Source of the DNA: Flavobacteriales bacterium
GTDB lineage: Bacteria; Bacteroidota; Bacteroidia; CAIKAF01
Direction: 5' to 3'
Assembly (NCBI GenBank): GCA_022402535.1
Contig: JAKRSD010000015.1
Span: 17,908-81,907, forward strand
DNA length: 64,000 nt
Position 1 is the first letter of the stretch; every line of letters begins with the position of its first letter. Below are positions 17,053 to 25,892 of this stretch, piece after piece. A program made the position numbers and the translations under genes. Below the pieces are notes generated by a model. The model did no database searches. It was not told where the DNA came from and was given only the letters and a program-made list of their open reading frames with translations.

Positions 17053-17451
17053 TCATTTTTTGTTGGCCTGGGGTTCAATTTTTCCCATAATTTTTATGAC
17101 ATGAAAGTTTCCGGGTTCTTTTTCATTGGTGGTTATGGAAACGGTTTTTGCAAAGTTTCCGGGTCTTTTGGTATCATATTTCACTTTGATGAATGCTTCC
17201 TTTCCGGGCGCAATGGGCGCTTTAGGATATTTTGCTACCGTACATCCGCATGAACCTTTTACCTGGGTGATCAGCAGCGGCTCATTTCCTGTATTTTTAA
17301 AATGCCATATTCTTTCCCCGTCGGCCCCATAGGGCAAGGTTCCATAGTCTATCATAAATTCTTCAAAGGATAATTTCGGACCGTTTTGGCTATATACTGA
17401 AATAGAAGGCCAAATCACCGAAAGAAGAAGTATCAGTATCGTTTTGTTCAT
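17053..17451 (-). CDS. DUF1573 secreted protein (paralogue 2)
   Basis: A 132-residue paralogue with a signal peptide over residues 1-21 (ILILLLSVIWPSISVYS before Q). The DUF1573 domain shows FMIDYGTLPYGADGERIWHF, FKNTGNEPLLITQVKGSCGC, YPKAPIAPGKEAFI and VSITTNEKEPGN. It is the most divergent of the three copies: the domain Gly-Lys-Thr loop is GKEAF, and the C-terminus ends directly after the domain with PQANKK. No clear terminator separates it from the copy downstream, but that copy has its own -7 promoter element. Confidence 0.87.
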   Translation of the reverse strand: MNKTILILLLSVIWPSISVYSQNGPKLSFEEFMIDYGTLPYGADGERIWHFKNTGNEPLLITQVKGSCGCTVAKYPKAPIAPGKEAFIKVKYDTKRPGNFAKTVSITTNEKEPGNFHVIKIMGKIEPQANKK

Positions 17452-17467
17452 ACCTGTGTAAAATAAA

Positions 17468-17502
17468 AAATCCCGCTTCTGATCAAATAAGAAACGGGAT
17501 TT
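17468..17502 (-). terminator. Intrinsic terminator after DUF1573 paralogue 3
   Basis: AAATCCCG and CGGGATTT form an 8-bp stem extended by a second 4-bp helix after one mismatch, with a 9-nt loop; on the minus strand it runs into TTTTTTATTTT. It separates paralogue 3 from paralogue 2. Confidence 0.85.
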
Positions 17503-17517
17503 ACATGGTAAGATTGT

Positions 17518-17937
17518 CTATTTGGAGGCAGGCTGAGCAGCAGGGGCCGATTTAACCGTTCCTTTCACTTTGATGGTATGGCTGTTTGAACCATCGGGTT
17601 CGTTAGTGGTAATGGTTACCGTTTTTTCAAAAGCACCCTGACGGTTGGTGTCATAGTTGATTTTGATTTCGCCGGTTTTGCCTGGCATGATAGGCTCTTT
17701 GGGGAATGAAGGAACCGTACATCCGCAAGATCCGGTAGCGTTGGTAATCATCAGGGGCTCTTTACCCGTGTTTTTGAATGTCCAAACCCGTTCGCGGTTG
17801 CTGGCATATTCAACTTCACCATAATCTACCACATCTTTTTCAAATGAAATTTTGGGTCCGGTTGCAGTTTGGGCAGAAACGGTTTGTACACCAAATGCTG
17901 CAATAGCAAACGAAAAGAAAAGGATTGCTTTTTTCAT
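17518..17937 (-). CDS. DUF1573 secreted protein (paralogue 3)
   Basis: A 139-residue paralogue with a signal peptide over residues 1-22 (AILFFSFAIAAFGVQTVSA before Q). The DUF1573 domain has VVDYGEVEYASNRERVWTF, FKNTGKEPLMITNATGSCGC, FPKEPIMPGKTGEI and VTITTNEPDGSN, and is closest to paralogue 1. Function is unknown. It has its own -7 element (17975-17968) and terminator, so the three copies, although adjacent and in the same direction, look separately controlled. Confidence 0.88.
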   Translation of the reverse strand: MKKAILFFSFAIAAFGVQTVSAQTATGPKISFEKDVVDYGEVEYASNRERVWTFKNTGKEPLMITNATGSCGCTVPSFPKEPIMPGKTGEIKINYDTNRQGAFEKTVTITTNEPDGSNSHTIKVKGTVKSAPAAQPASK

Positions 17938-17967
17938 ATTAATTTTTACTTACTTGTTTTAATGATT

Positions 17968-17975
17968 CAAATGTA
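17968..17975 (-). promoter_or_regulatory. Promoter -7 element for DUF1573 paralogue 3
   Basis: TACATTTG on the minus strand, 30 bp before the start at 17937, matching TAnnTTTG. No convincing -33 element was found. Confidence 0.5.
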
Positions 17976-18020
17976 AATAGGCTTGTGAAATGATTTTATC
18001 ATTAACATAGTTATAACAGG

Positions 18021-18626
18021 CTAGTCCTGCACCACTTTCATGGTCATACGAATTTCTTCCAAGGGCCTGTCGCCCGGACGGGTGGGTGTGGCCGCAATGG
18101 CATCGAGTACATCCAACCCTTCTATGATTTCTCCAATCACGGTATAATCACCGTCTAAATGAGGCGTTCCGCCTATTTCTCCATAAATCTTTTTTTGCTC
18201 ATCGGTCCATGCAAATCCGGGTTTGGCGTATTGCATGCGCTTTTCAAATGCATTTAGCTGTTCAGTGGAATATGTATCTCCCTGCACGATATAAAACTGG
18301 GAACCGCTTGATCGTTTCTGTGGGTTAACGGCATCGCCTTGTCTTGCGGCGGCCAAAGCTCCTTTTTTATGAAAAAACTGGGGTTTGATTTCCGCTTCCA
18401 GGGTGTAACCCGGGCCGCCTGTTCCGGCCATACCCATGGTAGCTTCGCTTTTGGTATTGGGGTCGCCGCCCTGAATCATAAACGCTTTGATGATCCGATG
18501 AAACTGGGTTCCGTCATAATAACCTTCTTCGGCCAGTTTTAAAAAATTGTCTCTGTGGATAGGCGTTTCGTCATACAATTTTACTTTCATGACGCCCATC
18601 GGGGTGGAAATTTCTACCGTTTTCAT
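18021..18626 (-). CDS. Cyclophilin-type peptidyl-prolyl cis-trans isomerase
   Basis: A 201-residue cytoplasmic cyclophilin; no signal peptide is present. The active-site block is clear: YYDGTQFHRIIKAFMIQGGDP supplies the catalytic Arg and the Phe/Met/Gln contacts, SGSQFYIVQGD the second half, and DYTVIGEIIEGLDVLDAI the conserved C-terminal strand and helix. An insertion of about 35 residues (YSTEQLNAFEKRMQYAKPG to HLDG), common in Bacteroidota cyclophilins, precedes it. It catalyses Xaa-Pro isomerisation in protein folding. Its start codon shares one base with the stop of the upstream MerR gene, so the pair is translationally coupled. Confidence 0.93.
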   Translation of the reverse strand: MKTVEISTPMGVMKVKLYDETPIHRDNFLKLAEEGYYDGTQFHRIIKAFMIQGGDPNTKSEATMGMAGTGGPGYTLEAEIKPQFFHKKGALAAARQGDAVNPQKRSSGSQFYIVQGDTYSTEQLNAFEKRMQYAKPGFAWTDEQKKIYGEIGGTPHLDGDYTVIGEIIEGLDVLDAIAATPTRPGDRPLEEIRMTMKVVQD

Positions 18627-19027
18627 TATTCTATATTGTCGTATTTATCAAATGTGTCTTTTGGGGTCTGCACGGGTGATTCGTTTTCTATCGCGTTTCT
18701 GAGGCCATGCAGAAACATGCGTATTTCCTGCAAAGAACGGATGATTTTTTTGTCTTTACGGTTGTCAAAAAGTTTACCATCTATCACTTTTTTGGCTCCT
18801 TCCAGGGTATATCCTTCAATTTTTACCAGATTATATACCAACTGCAGATTCTCTAAATCGGTTTTCGTGTAAAGTCGTTTGCCGGTCGCATTTTTTTTAG
18901 GTCGAAGGGCTTCGAATTCTTTCTCCCAAAAGCGGATAAGCGAAGCGTTTACGCCAAATTTATCGGCTACTTCGCCAATGGTGTAATACAGTTTTATGTC
19001 CGTCTCCGATTTTTCTTTGTAGGGCAT
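18626..19027 (-). CDS. MerR-family transcriptional regulator
   Basis: A 133-residue regulator. Residues 13-85 are the MerR winged helix-turn-helix: YTIGEVADKFGVNASLIRFWEKEF, LRPKKNATGKRLYTKTDLENL and YNLVKIEGYTLEGAKKVI. A short helical tail (KKIIRSLQEIRMFLHGLRNAI) would provide the antiparallel dimerisation coiled coil. There is no cysteine cluster or ligand domain, so metal or drug sensing is not suggested. Members of this short type are widespread single-copy genes in Bacteroidota. It is expressed from the -7 element at 19111-19104 and coupled to the downstream cyclophilin. Confidence 0.9.
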   Translation of the reverse strand: MPYKEKSETDIKLYYTIGEVADKFGVNASLIRFWEKEFEALRPKKNATGKRLYTKTDLENLQLVYNLVKIEGYTLEGAKKVIDGKLFDNRKDKKIIRSLQEIRMFLHGLRNAIENESPVQTPKDTFDKYDNIE

Positions 19028-19103
19028 AATCTCTTTTGATTTGACTCAAATCTTAAGTGCGTGAAGCACTTAATGTTGAGAGGCCGTTCCTAAATAGATT
19101 GTT

Positions 19104-19111
19104 CAAATATA
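19104..19111 (-). promoter_or_regulatory. Promoter -7 element for the MerR gene
   Basis: TATATTTG on the minus strand, 76 bp before the start codon at 19027. No convincing -33 element was found. Confidence 0.4.
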
Positions 19112-19155
19112 GTGCTTTTGGTTTATGAGACTATCCATTCCTCAAAGAATTATCA

Positions 19156-19163
19156 TACATTTG
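19156..19163 (+). promoter_or_regulatory. Promoter -7 element for the T9SS protein gene
   Basis: TACATTTG, 22 bp before the ATG at 19186. The short distance and good match to TAnnTTTG support that start. Confidence 0.5.
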
Positions 19164-19185
19164 TTTTTCACAATGTTATATAATC

Positions 19186-20358
19186 ATGAAAAAACTTTTC
19201 CTAATTCCTGCCATGTTTACGGCCTTTGCCGTACAGGCACAAATTACATTAAATCAATCTGACTTTGCGGTAGCCGGCGATACGGTTTATATGGCTACAG
19301 ACAATTCGGTTACAGGACTTGCCGTGGGTAATGCAAGTGCAACTGCCCAAACCTGGAATTTTACCTCCCTGACTATTGATGCGTTTGATACGCTTTTATT
19401 TGTTAATCCTGCCGCCGCCCCCGGTGGTGCAGATTTTCCAAATGCCAACGTGGCCTTAATCACAGGAAGTGCAGCTACTTTTTTCAATAATACGGCTTCA
19501 GGAGCTGCCGTTTTGGGTAATGGCGGCGGATTCGGCGGATTTGCTTTCAGCGCGCCTTACAATCCTCCGTTTAATCTGTTAACCTATCCTACCGGTTTAG
19601 GAACCACCATAAATCAGAACTACAGTTTTGATGTGACTGAATACATCGGTATTGACACTACGGTGAATGTGCCTCTGGTGGGTAATATTACAATTCAGTT
19701 AGATTCATTGCGCCTGAAGAGACTGGGACAAGTGGACATTGATTTTGATGCATTCGGAACTATGCAGTTGCCTATCGGCAATTATCCGGCTTTGCGTTGT
19801 TTGAATACACAAACCAATAATGACACTACGTTTGCTTATCTGCTTCAGCCGGTGAGTATTCCTGTATTAGGGATTAATTTAGTAGCCGGTTGGAATGTAA
19901 TCACTAATGATATTGCCGCCAGCATTTCTATTATTGCTCCCGGTATTTTCTTAGGCAATACTACCGGTATCGTGGTTGAAAAATCATACGATTGGTTTGC
20001 TAATAACGGTGATTATAGAATTGTGTCCGTTGTATTGGATCCGGCCAATAACAATCCCCAGCGTGCTGAATTTAAATCAGATCCGATCTTTTTATCTACA
20101 CCCGCTTCGGCACTTCTGCCCAATGTTAATGTTTATCCAAACCCTTCATCGGAGTGGATTTCGCTGCAGGGTGTGCCTGAAGGATTTGCCGGAACGCTTC
20201 ATATTGTAGATATGAACGGTAAAACCGTTTACCAAACCGTATATAATGGACAATCTCTAATTTCAGTATCGGCATTAGCCAACGGAATGTATTCCGTTCG
20301 TTTAGCAAATACGGCCGGACAACTGGTTTATGCCGACAAAATTCAAGTGGTAAAATAA
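19186..20358 (+). CDS. T9SS sorting-domain protein of unknown function
   Basis: A 390-residue secreted protein. The signal peptide covers residues 1-18 (LFLIPAMFTAFAVQA before Q). The body (about 20-300) is beta-rich, rich in Asn, Thr and Ala, with no domain I can name (AVAGDTVYMATDNSV, TWNFTSLTIDAFDTLLF, SFDVTEYIGIDTTVNV). Residues 312-390 are a T9SS type A sorting domain (LPNVNVYPNPSSEWISLQGV, LHIVDMNGKTVYQTV, LANGMYSVRL). It should be secreted through the T9SS and perhaps anchored at the surface. The next gene, another secreted protein, follows 57 bp downstream and shares the terminator at 20807. Confidence 0.82.
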   Translation: MKKLFLIPAMFTAFAVQAQITLNQSDFAVAGDTVYMATDNSVTGLAVGNASATAQTWNFTSLTIDAFDTLLFVNPAAAPGGADFPNANVALITGSAATFFNNTASGAAVLGNGGGFGGFAFSAPYNPPFNLLTYPTGLGTTINQNYSFDVTEYIGIDTTVNVPLVGNITIQLDSLRLKRLGQVDIDFDAFGTMQLPIGNYPALRCLNTQTNNDTTFAYLLQPVSIPVLGINLVAGWNVITNDIAASISIIAPGIFLGNTTGIVVEKSYDWFANNGDYRIVSVVLDPANNNPQRAEFKSDPIFLSTPASALLPNVNVYPNPSSEWISLQGVPEGFAGTLHIVDMNGKTVYQTVYNGQSLISVSALANGMYSVRLANTAGQLVYADKIQVVK

Positions 20359-20415
20359 AAAGTATATTCCGGCATTGAAATTGAACATTCAGCACATTCA
20401 TAAATAATTAAGCAT

Positions 20416-20787
20416 ATGAAAAAGTCATGTTTATCAGCCGGTATGTTTGCAATAGCGTTAATGCTGGGAACTGCCGGTTTTGCCCAAACGGGTAAACCTT
20501 CAGATGCGGAAAGAAAAACAACACGCGAAGTGCCTGCTGCACAGCCTGTAAAACAGATGGAGCGTCCGCAGACGATTCCCGCAAGTCAGACACCTGCATC
20601 TACCCAGTCTAAAACATCGGTAAATACGCAGGCCCCGGCATCTACCAACCGACAGGCAGGTACGGCTCCTGTACAAAACAATGTACAGCAGTCCTCACAG
20701 ACCCGCCCTGCCAATACCTCTAACGGAAACAAACCTGCCCCCAGCGGCAAAGTAGTTCCCCGCGAAGCCATAAAAGAAGCCAAGTAA
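20416..20787 (+). CDS. Small secreted low-complexity protein
   Basis: A 123-residue protein not recognised as any family. Residues 1-23 are a signal peptide (LSAGMFAIALMLGTAGFA before Q). The rest is disordered and rich in Pro, Ala, Gln, Thr and Ser (for example REVPAAQPVKQMERPQT, STQSKTSVNTQAPASTNR) with scattered Lys/Arg and no cysteine, so it is likely extended and basic in the periplasm or envelope. It follows the T9SS protein gene and ends 20 bp before a strong terminator. Confidence 0.65.
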   Translation: MKKSCLSAGMFAIALMLGTAGFAQTGKPSDAERKTTREVPAAQPVKQMERPQTIPASQTPASTQSKTSVNTQAPASTNRQAGTAPVQNNVQQSSQTRPANTSNGNKPAPSGKVVPREAIKEAK

Positions 20788-20806
20788 AAAGGTAATAATA
20801 AATGAT

Positions 20807-20838
20807 AAGCCCTCTGTAGCATACAGGGGGCTTTTTTA
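20807..20838 (+). terminator. Intrinsic terminator after the small secreted protein gene
   Basis: A 12-bp stem (AAGCCCTCTGTA with TACAGGGGGCTT, one wobble) with a 3-nt loop and a run of T. It also faces the convergent ABC exporter operon and could act from both sides. Confidence 0.88.
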
Positions 20839-20877
20839 TTAGATTAATATTGAATCTGTTTATGTTTTTCCGAAAAT

Positions 20878-21558
20878 CTACACGATTATTTTGCCGTCGT
20901 CCATTTTGATTATTCGTTGTGTTCTATCTGCAAAATATAAATCATGGGTTACTACCAGAAGTGTTTTATTGAACGTTTCGGTAAGTTCTTTGAAGATTTC
21001 AAAAACCAGTTCCGTGTTTTTGCTGTCTAAATTTCCCGTAGGTTCATCACACATGATGATAAGCGGGTCATTGATCATGGAACGGGCAATTGCCACGCGT
21101 TGTTTTTCGCCTCCAGATAGTTGATAAGCCATTTTATGAGCCAACTTTTCTATTCCCAAGCTTTTAAGCAGATTGAGCGCATTTTGGTTTAGTTCTTCTT
21201 CAGATAATTTATTGGATTTAAAACCGGGTAGCATGACATTTTTTAAAACACTAAACTCATTGAGCAGATAATGAAACTGAAATACAAATCCTATTTTTTC
21301 ATTACGGATATAGGCTAATTCTTTTTCAGATTTATGTTCCATAGATTCATTGTCTATGATAAGTTTTCCTGTATAATCGGTATCCATAGTCGAAAGCACG
21401 TACAATAATGTAGATTTTCCACAGCCTGATTTACCGGTAATGGAAACAAATTCCCCGCGGCTAATCGTAAATGTAATATCCTTTAATACTTCTGTTTTTA
21501 CAGGGTCATAGAAGTATTTGCTTATGGATTGAGTTTCCAGTACAATATTGTTATCCAT
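20878..21558 (-). CDS. ABC transporter ATP-binding protein (MacB/LolD type)
   Basis: A 226-residue ATPase. Walker A is GKSGCGKST (about residues 42-50), the ABC signature LSGGEKQRVAIARS, Walker B LIIMCDEPTGNLD and the switch His in VVTHDL. The FQFHYLLNEFSVLKNVMLPG segment is typical of the LolD/MacB/FtsE group that powers non-canonical mechanotransmission exporters rather than importers. Its start codon directly abuts the stop of the permease gene (0-bp gap), the third gene of an adaptor, permease and ATPase operon. Confidence 0.92.
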   Translation of the reverse strand: MDNNIVLETQSISKYFYDPVKTEVLKDITFTISRGEFVSITGKSGCGKSTLLYVLSTMDTDYTGKLIIDNESMEHKSEKELAYIRNEKIGFVFQFHYLLNEFSVLKNVMLPGFKSNKLSEEELNQNALNLLKSLGIEKLAHKMAYQLSGGEKQRVAIARSMINDPLIIMCDEPTGNLDSKNTELVFEIFKELTETFNKTLLVVTHDLYFADRTQRIIKMDDGKIIV

Positions 21559-22818
21559 TTATTTTCCTCTGATAATTATAACGGGGTCAATTTTACTGGC
21601 CTTTCGGGCTGGTAACCAGCCTGCAAAATAGGTGGTCGCAACGGCAAATAATACGGCAATGGAATAATATTGTAATCCATAATCAATAGGGTATGTTTTA
21701 ATGGTTGGTAAAGAAGCCGTATTAAACGGAATGGCATCAATTAAAGAAGATAGAGCAAAACCTAAAATGGCCCCGGCTAATGCGCCTAAAATTCCGATAC
21801 TCAACGATATGGTTATAAAAATTTTCTTCACATCCGATCCTGCAAAGCCGGCTGCTTTTAAGATGGCAATGGTATCCATTTTTTCATAAATCATCATATT
21901 AAGAATATTGTAAATGCCGAATCCGGAAACAATCAACAACGTAATTCCAACAGCGTAGGAAATAATGGAACGCACACTGCTTCCTGTTTCAAACTGTGCA
22001 TTTGCTGTTTGTATATCTTCGGCATCGAGGTTAAAAAGTTGTTCGTATTCGCGGGCAATTACGGGCGCTTGGCTCATGTCGTTTAATTTTATTTGAATAT
22101 CGCTGATATAACTACTCGATTTGCCCATCAATTTTTGAGTTGTAGTTATACTTGCATAACTCTGTACTTTATCAATTTCTGCTATTCCTGATTGAAAAAA
22201 ACCGACTACTTTAAGCGAGAACTGTTCGCCGGTTGCAGTAGTTATTTTGATGATATCCCCTTTTTTAGCCAACATTTTTTCGGCGGCTCCTTTACCCAGA
22301 ATAATACTGTTCGAGGTGTTTTTTAAATCAAAATAATTGCCACCCACAATATAGTCTCTAAAACTAAAAAGTTTTGCCTCTTGGGTTACATCCACACCGT
22401 TAATTACTCCATTCAATTCAATATTTCCAAGATTGTAAAATACCTGAGCCGTTACTTTGGGAGCCACCCCCAACACGCGTTGGTCGGAGTTCAGTTTTTT
22501 GATGATTGCCTCCGCATTATATATTTCTTTTCTGGCATTTGCCGGTTTAACGGAGTTGACAAAGTTGTAAGTTTTGTTGAATTCAGGCGCCATATCAATC
22601 GGCTGTATTGCTGAAGGGCTAATGTCATTATATAACCGAATGTGGGGAGTGCGATTAAGAACCAGTCCGTCAAGCAGTTGATTTAAGCCCTCCATAAAAC
22701 CAAGTAATGTAATAAAAAGTCCCACGCTAAAGGTGATACCTACAGCGGCTACGAGGGTCTGTTTCCACCTTGCCAGTATTAAGGCCTTTGATATTTCTGT
22801 GATGTGTTTGATTCTCAT
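21559..22818 (-). CDS. ABC transporter permease (MacB/FtsX-like)
   Basis: A 419-residue permease of the MacB/LolC/FtsX type: one N-terminal membrane helix (about 15-40: ALILARWKQTLVAAVGITFSVG), a large periplasmic domain (about 40-285), then three C-terminal helices (SIISYAVGITLLIVSGFGIYN, IFITISLSIGILGALAGAI and LFAVATTYFAGWLPA). The coupling segment EKMDTIAILKAAGFAGSDV is conserved in this family. These permeases drive periplasmic adaptors to export peptides, lipoproteins or drugs. It overlaps the adaptor gene by 4 bp and abuts the ATPase gene. The transported substrate is unknown. Confidence 0.9.
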   Translation of the reverse strand: MRIKHITEISKALILARWKQTLVAAVGITFSVGLFITLLGFMEGLNQLLDGLVLNRTPHIRLYNDISPSAIQPIDMAPEFNKTYNFVNSVKPANARKEIYNAEAIIKKLNSDQRVLGVAPKVTAQVFYNLGNIELNGVINGVDVTQEAKLFSFRDYIVGGNYFDLKNTSNSIILGKGAAEKMLAKKGDIIKITTATGEQFSLKVVGFFQSGIAEIDKVQSYASITTTQKLMGKSSSYISDIQIKLNDMSQAPVIAREYEQLFNLDAEDIQTANAQFETGSSVRSIISYAVGITLLIVSGFGIYNILNMMIYEKMDTIAILKAAGFAGSDVKKIFITISLSIGILGALAGAILGFALSSLIDAIPFNTASLPTIKTYPIDYGLQYYSIAVLFAVATTYFAGWLPARKASKIDPVIIIRGK

Positions 22819-23912
22819 TTCTTAGGGAGGCTAATTTTTGAATCCGGATCTATCCCGCTGATTACTTCCACAAGGTTATAATCCATTAATCCTGTTTCTA
22901 TTTTTTGAATGGTTCCATTTTCAAGTATTACAGCAGTATCGCCCAAGAGGTAATTTCTTGGAATGGTCAGGGCTTTTTGTTTTGTATTTATAATGATATT
23001 AGCTTCCAAAGTTAGATTCGGATAAAGAATTACCGGCTTTTGGGTAAAAACGGCTTCAGCTCTAAACGTTCGGGTTCGTTCATTCATCATCGGGTCAATA
23101 GAGGATATAATGGCTTCAAACACTTTCGATTTGTAACTGTCCATTCGCACAATTACTTTTTGCCCGGGTTTTATTTTTACAATATCTAATTCATCAATAT
23201 TCAGTTCCAGAATAAAGTCATCAGCGCCTATTACAGCCAAAGCAGAAAGATTAGAAACCCATTCTCCCTGTTCTTTATTAATTTTATATACCACGCCGTC
23301 TGTTAAGCTTCGTATGATTAAATCCTCATCGGTTGATTTTGCCATTTTCAGGTTGTTTTTACTTATCCCGGAAGCCAGTTTTAATTGGCGTTTTAAATCA
23401 TCATAAACCATTTTTGTGCGTGCCAAATTAACTTTAGCATTTTCAAAGTTCAGTTCTCTCTGTTCCAGCTCCACGAGTGATCCGATTTCATTGCTCCAAA
23501 GTTTTTTTTGTCTATAATAGAGCATTGAGTCATTGATTAATTTTTTCTCAGCCAATTGAATAGCATTCCATGCATCATCCAAGCGCTGGGTATTAACCAT
23601 AAAATCGTTTGTTTCGGAAGTAAGCCGTGCATTATCCACCGATATTTCGGCACTTTTATTTTCAATTTTGAAAAGAGAATCTCCTTTTTTGATACGCATT
23701 CCTTCTTTTACAAATGTATTTTCTAATATGCCATTCGTTTTGCTGTAGATTTCATATTGGTTTTTGCTCTTGATGATACCGGAGGCATATACACTTTCTG
23801 TAATGTCTTTGAATTCCGGATTAATATTGTCTTTCCCATTTTTACAGGAAGTGAATGCGAAAAGGAGTATAATAGGCAGGGTGTAAAAAGGATTTTTCAA
23901 AGGGAAAGTCAT
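22815..23912 (-). CDS. HlyD/MacA-family periplasmic adaptor
   Basis: A 365-residue membrane-fusion protein. The start has a lipoprotein-like signal (ILLFAFTSCKNGK), so it may be lipid-anchored. A lipoyl/barrel-sandwich half-motif (KTNGILENTFVKEGMRIKKGDSL), a long alpha-hairpin (about 95-190), the second lipoyl half (SLTDGVVYKINKEQGEWV) and a beta-barrel domain (ILELNIDELDIVKIKPGQKVIV) follow in order. It should link the MacB-like permease to an outer-membrane TolC-like protein, which is not encoded nearby. It is the first gene of the operon, with a 4-bp overlap to the permease. Confidence 0.88.
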   Translation of the reverse strand: MTFPLKNPFYTLPIILLFAFTSCKNGKDNINPEFKDITESVYASGIIKSKNQYEIYSKTNGILENTFVKEGMRIKKGDSLFKIENKSAEISVDNARLTSETNDFMVNTQRLDDAWNAIQLAEKKLINDSMLYYRQKKLWSNEIGSLVELEQRELNFENAKVNLARTKMVYDDLKRQLKLASGISKNNLKMAKSTDEDLIIRSLTDGVVYKINKEQGEWVSNLSALAVIGADDFILELNIDELDIVKIKPGQKVIVRMDSYKSKVFEAIISSIDPMMNERTRTFRAEAVFTQKPVILYPNLTLEANIIINTKQKALTIPRNYLLGDTAVILENGTIQKIETGLMDYNLVEVISGIDPDSKISLPKK

Positions 23913-23992
23913 ATTATTCTTAGTTGTTTCTCTAACAAAACTGAACTTTTATTGAGTATAAAAGTATATTTTATTTAGGTACAAGAAATAAA

Positions 23993-24018
23993 AAAAAGCC
24001 CTCCGCTTGGAGGGCTTT
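23993..24018 (-). terminator. Intrinsic terminator after the T9SS protein gene
   Basis: AAGCCCTCC pairs with GGAGGGCTT around GCTT; on the minus strand it is followed by eight T. It isolates the upstream T9SS gene from the exporter operon. Confidence 0.88.
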
Positions 24019-24049
24019 TCTATATAAGAGGAAAACTAAAGAAAACGAC

Positions 24050-25714
24050 TTAGCGAACTACCAGTTTGCTGATTTGCTGCTCATTTCCTGATACTACACG
24101 GATCATATAGATACCGGAAGTTAGTTCAGAAATATTGCTCACAAAGGTGTTGCTTCCTTCCGATACACTTACGGTTTCAGATTTAACCGTGCGTCCGTTC
24201 AGGTCGATAATTTGAATGTTTGCCGAACCTCCGTTGTTAACGCCTAAGGTAATGGTAACGAACTGAGAAGCCGGGTTTGGATAAACAGAAAACTCGTTGA
24301 TACCCGTTACTTCATTGATAGATGAAACATCTAAGGGTAACAGTTTGCTGTTTGTAAACAAAGCACCCGATACCGCCGGTGAAGTAGAAGTGGGACGGAA
24401 ATCCGGATTGGTATTGCTGTTTCCGAACGGATTTACCAAATTTACATCGTTTGATGCGGCAAGAACAGAAGTGTTTTGAGGTGCAGAGGTAAAGAAAGTA
24501 CCTACTGAGGCCGCATCACTCAAGCATAATGTATCAGAATTTGAGGCGATAGCCCATGTAGTGGTCATACCGGCCATGATGTTGTTTTCAAAATCAGATA
24601 AGCTTTCGCATAAGTTGGCCGCAACCAAACGTCTGTCTACGGTGTAACCGGTAGGCCATCCTGTGATGATGGAGTTGAATACAGACAGGCGGCTGTTTCT
24701 GCGGTGGTGAATAGAGCGGGTAAACAAAGTGTTTGTAGTATCGGCATTTCCGGTATAATTCGGTCCGACGATGGTGAAGTTAGAAAATACGGGAGCAGAA
24801 ACAGGAGTATTGTTTGAACCGGCATTATCGTTATCGGCTTCAAATCCGCAAGAACCGGATTGGTCGGCAAAACGAGAGTCGCGGAATGCAACACCAAACT
24901 GAAGACGACCACGAAATCCGTTATCGGTATCAAAATCATCATCCCAAGTTTTGTAAGCCACTAAGTATTTACAATCTACTGTTCCGCCAAACCACTCAAA
25001 GGAGTCGTCGCCGCAGTAAGATACCTGAACGTGGTCAATTTTTGTTTGTTTTCCTACGGAGTACATGGTTAACCCATTAATCTCAGAGTTTGAAGCTGAA
25101 GTAAGGGGAATACCGCAGAATTCAATACGTACATAACTGAACACACCCGAGTTGTCATCATCATTCGTTCCACCATGACGTCCGTCGCCACTGGGCAAGG
25201 GTTTGGCAATACCGCCTTCTGCTGGAGCATCGGCTCCTGTAGAAATATTGTGTTGTGCAGCACCCAGAATAACGATTCCACCCCAGTCGCCATAATCACG
25301 GTCGCCGGGAGCTTCGTTTGAAGTAAATACGATGGGTTCATCAGCTGTACCTTGTGCATTAATTTTTGCACCACGGCAAATAATTAACGTACCTTTTCCT
25401 GTACCACGGATTACGGTTCCTGCTTCAATGGTAAGTGTGGCTCCGTTGGTTACATACACATATCCGTCATTTAACAAATAAACATTGTTCGATGTCCATG
25501 TGGTGTTGGTTGTGATATCGCCACCGGGAACGTTCACGGTAGTGGCAGGATATGCGGTGTTTTGAGGGTTAAAATTGGTCCATCCTGCAGTCCAGGGAGT
25601 AGCAGGTTCCGGAGCGAAAGCTCCGCGGTATGGCACGGCCTGAAAGAAAGGCGACTGTGCAACAGCAGCAAATGAAGCTAAAGCGAAGGCTCCGATCAGT
25701 AATTGTTTTTTCAT
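24050..25714 (-). CDS. T9SS sorting-domain protein, likely beta-helix
   Basis: A 554-residue secreted protein. The signal peptide covers residues 1-19 (LIGAFALASFAAVA before Q). The body has repeated short beta segments characteristic of surface beta-helix proteins paired with TonB receptors (LTIEAGTVIRGTGKGTLIICRGAKI, DWGGIVILGAAQ, SYVRIEFCGI, IDHVQVSYCGDDSFEWFGG, DNGFRGRLQFGV). Residues 475-554 form a T9SS sorting domain (EFSVYPNPASQFVTI, IQIIDLNGRTV, LTSGIYMIRV). It lies downstream of a TonB receptor with a terminator between and shares an upstream motif with it. A role as a surface capture protein for the same nutrient is inferred. Confidence 0.82.
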   Translation of the reverse strand: MKKQLLIGAFALASFAAVAQSPFFQAVPYRGAFAPEPATPWTAGWTNFNPQNTAYPATTVNVPGGDITTNTTWTSNNVYLLNDGYVYVTNGATLTIEAGTVIRGTGKGTLIICRGAKINAQGTADEPIVFTSNEAPGDRDYGDWGGIVILGAAQHNISTGADAPAEGGIAKPLPSGDGRHGGTNDDDNSGVFSYVRIEFCGIPLTSASNSEINGLTMYSVGKQTKIDHVQVSYCGDDSFEWFGGTVDCKYLVAYKTWDDDFDTDNGFRGRLQFGVAFRDSRFADQSGSCGFEADNDNAGSNNTPVSAPVFSNFTIVGPNYTGNADTTNTLFTRSIHHRRNSRLSVFNSIITGWPTGYTVDRRLVAANLCESLSDFENNIMAGMTTTWAIASNSDTLCLSDAASVGTFFTSAPQNTSVLAASNDVNLVNPFGNSNTNPDFRPTSTSPAVSGALFTNSKLLPLDVSSINEVTGINEFSVYPNPASQFVTITLGVNNGGSANIQIIDLNGRTVKSETVSVSEGSNTFVSNISELTSGIYMIRVVSGNEQQISKLVVR

Positions 25715-25848
25715 AACGATTTTGTTCTTTTAAATTCTGATGCAATGTTCGGGATTGCGGATTAACTGAAATGCAGTTTCATGTTATGGATGGGTTAACC
25801 TTACCTGTGTTATGCTAATTTAGTATTAACCGTTTTTTCATAACATAA

Positions 25849-25874
25849 AAAACCCCGGTGTTTACCGGGGTTTT
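25849..25874 (-). terminator. Intrinsic terminator after the TonB receptor gene
   Basis: An 11-bp perfect stem AAAACCCCGGT / ACCGGGGTTTT with a 4-nt loop; on the minus strand it is followed by TTTTTTATG. It lies 19 bp after the receptor stop codon. Confidence 0.88.
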
Positions 25875-25892
25875 CTGTTTATTGTGTTTTCA

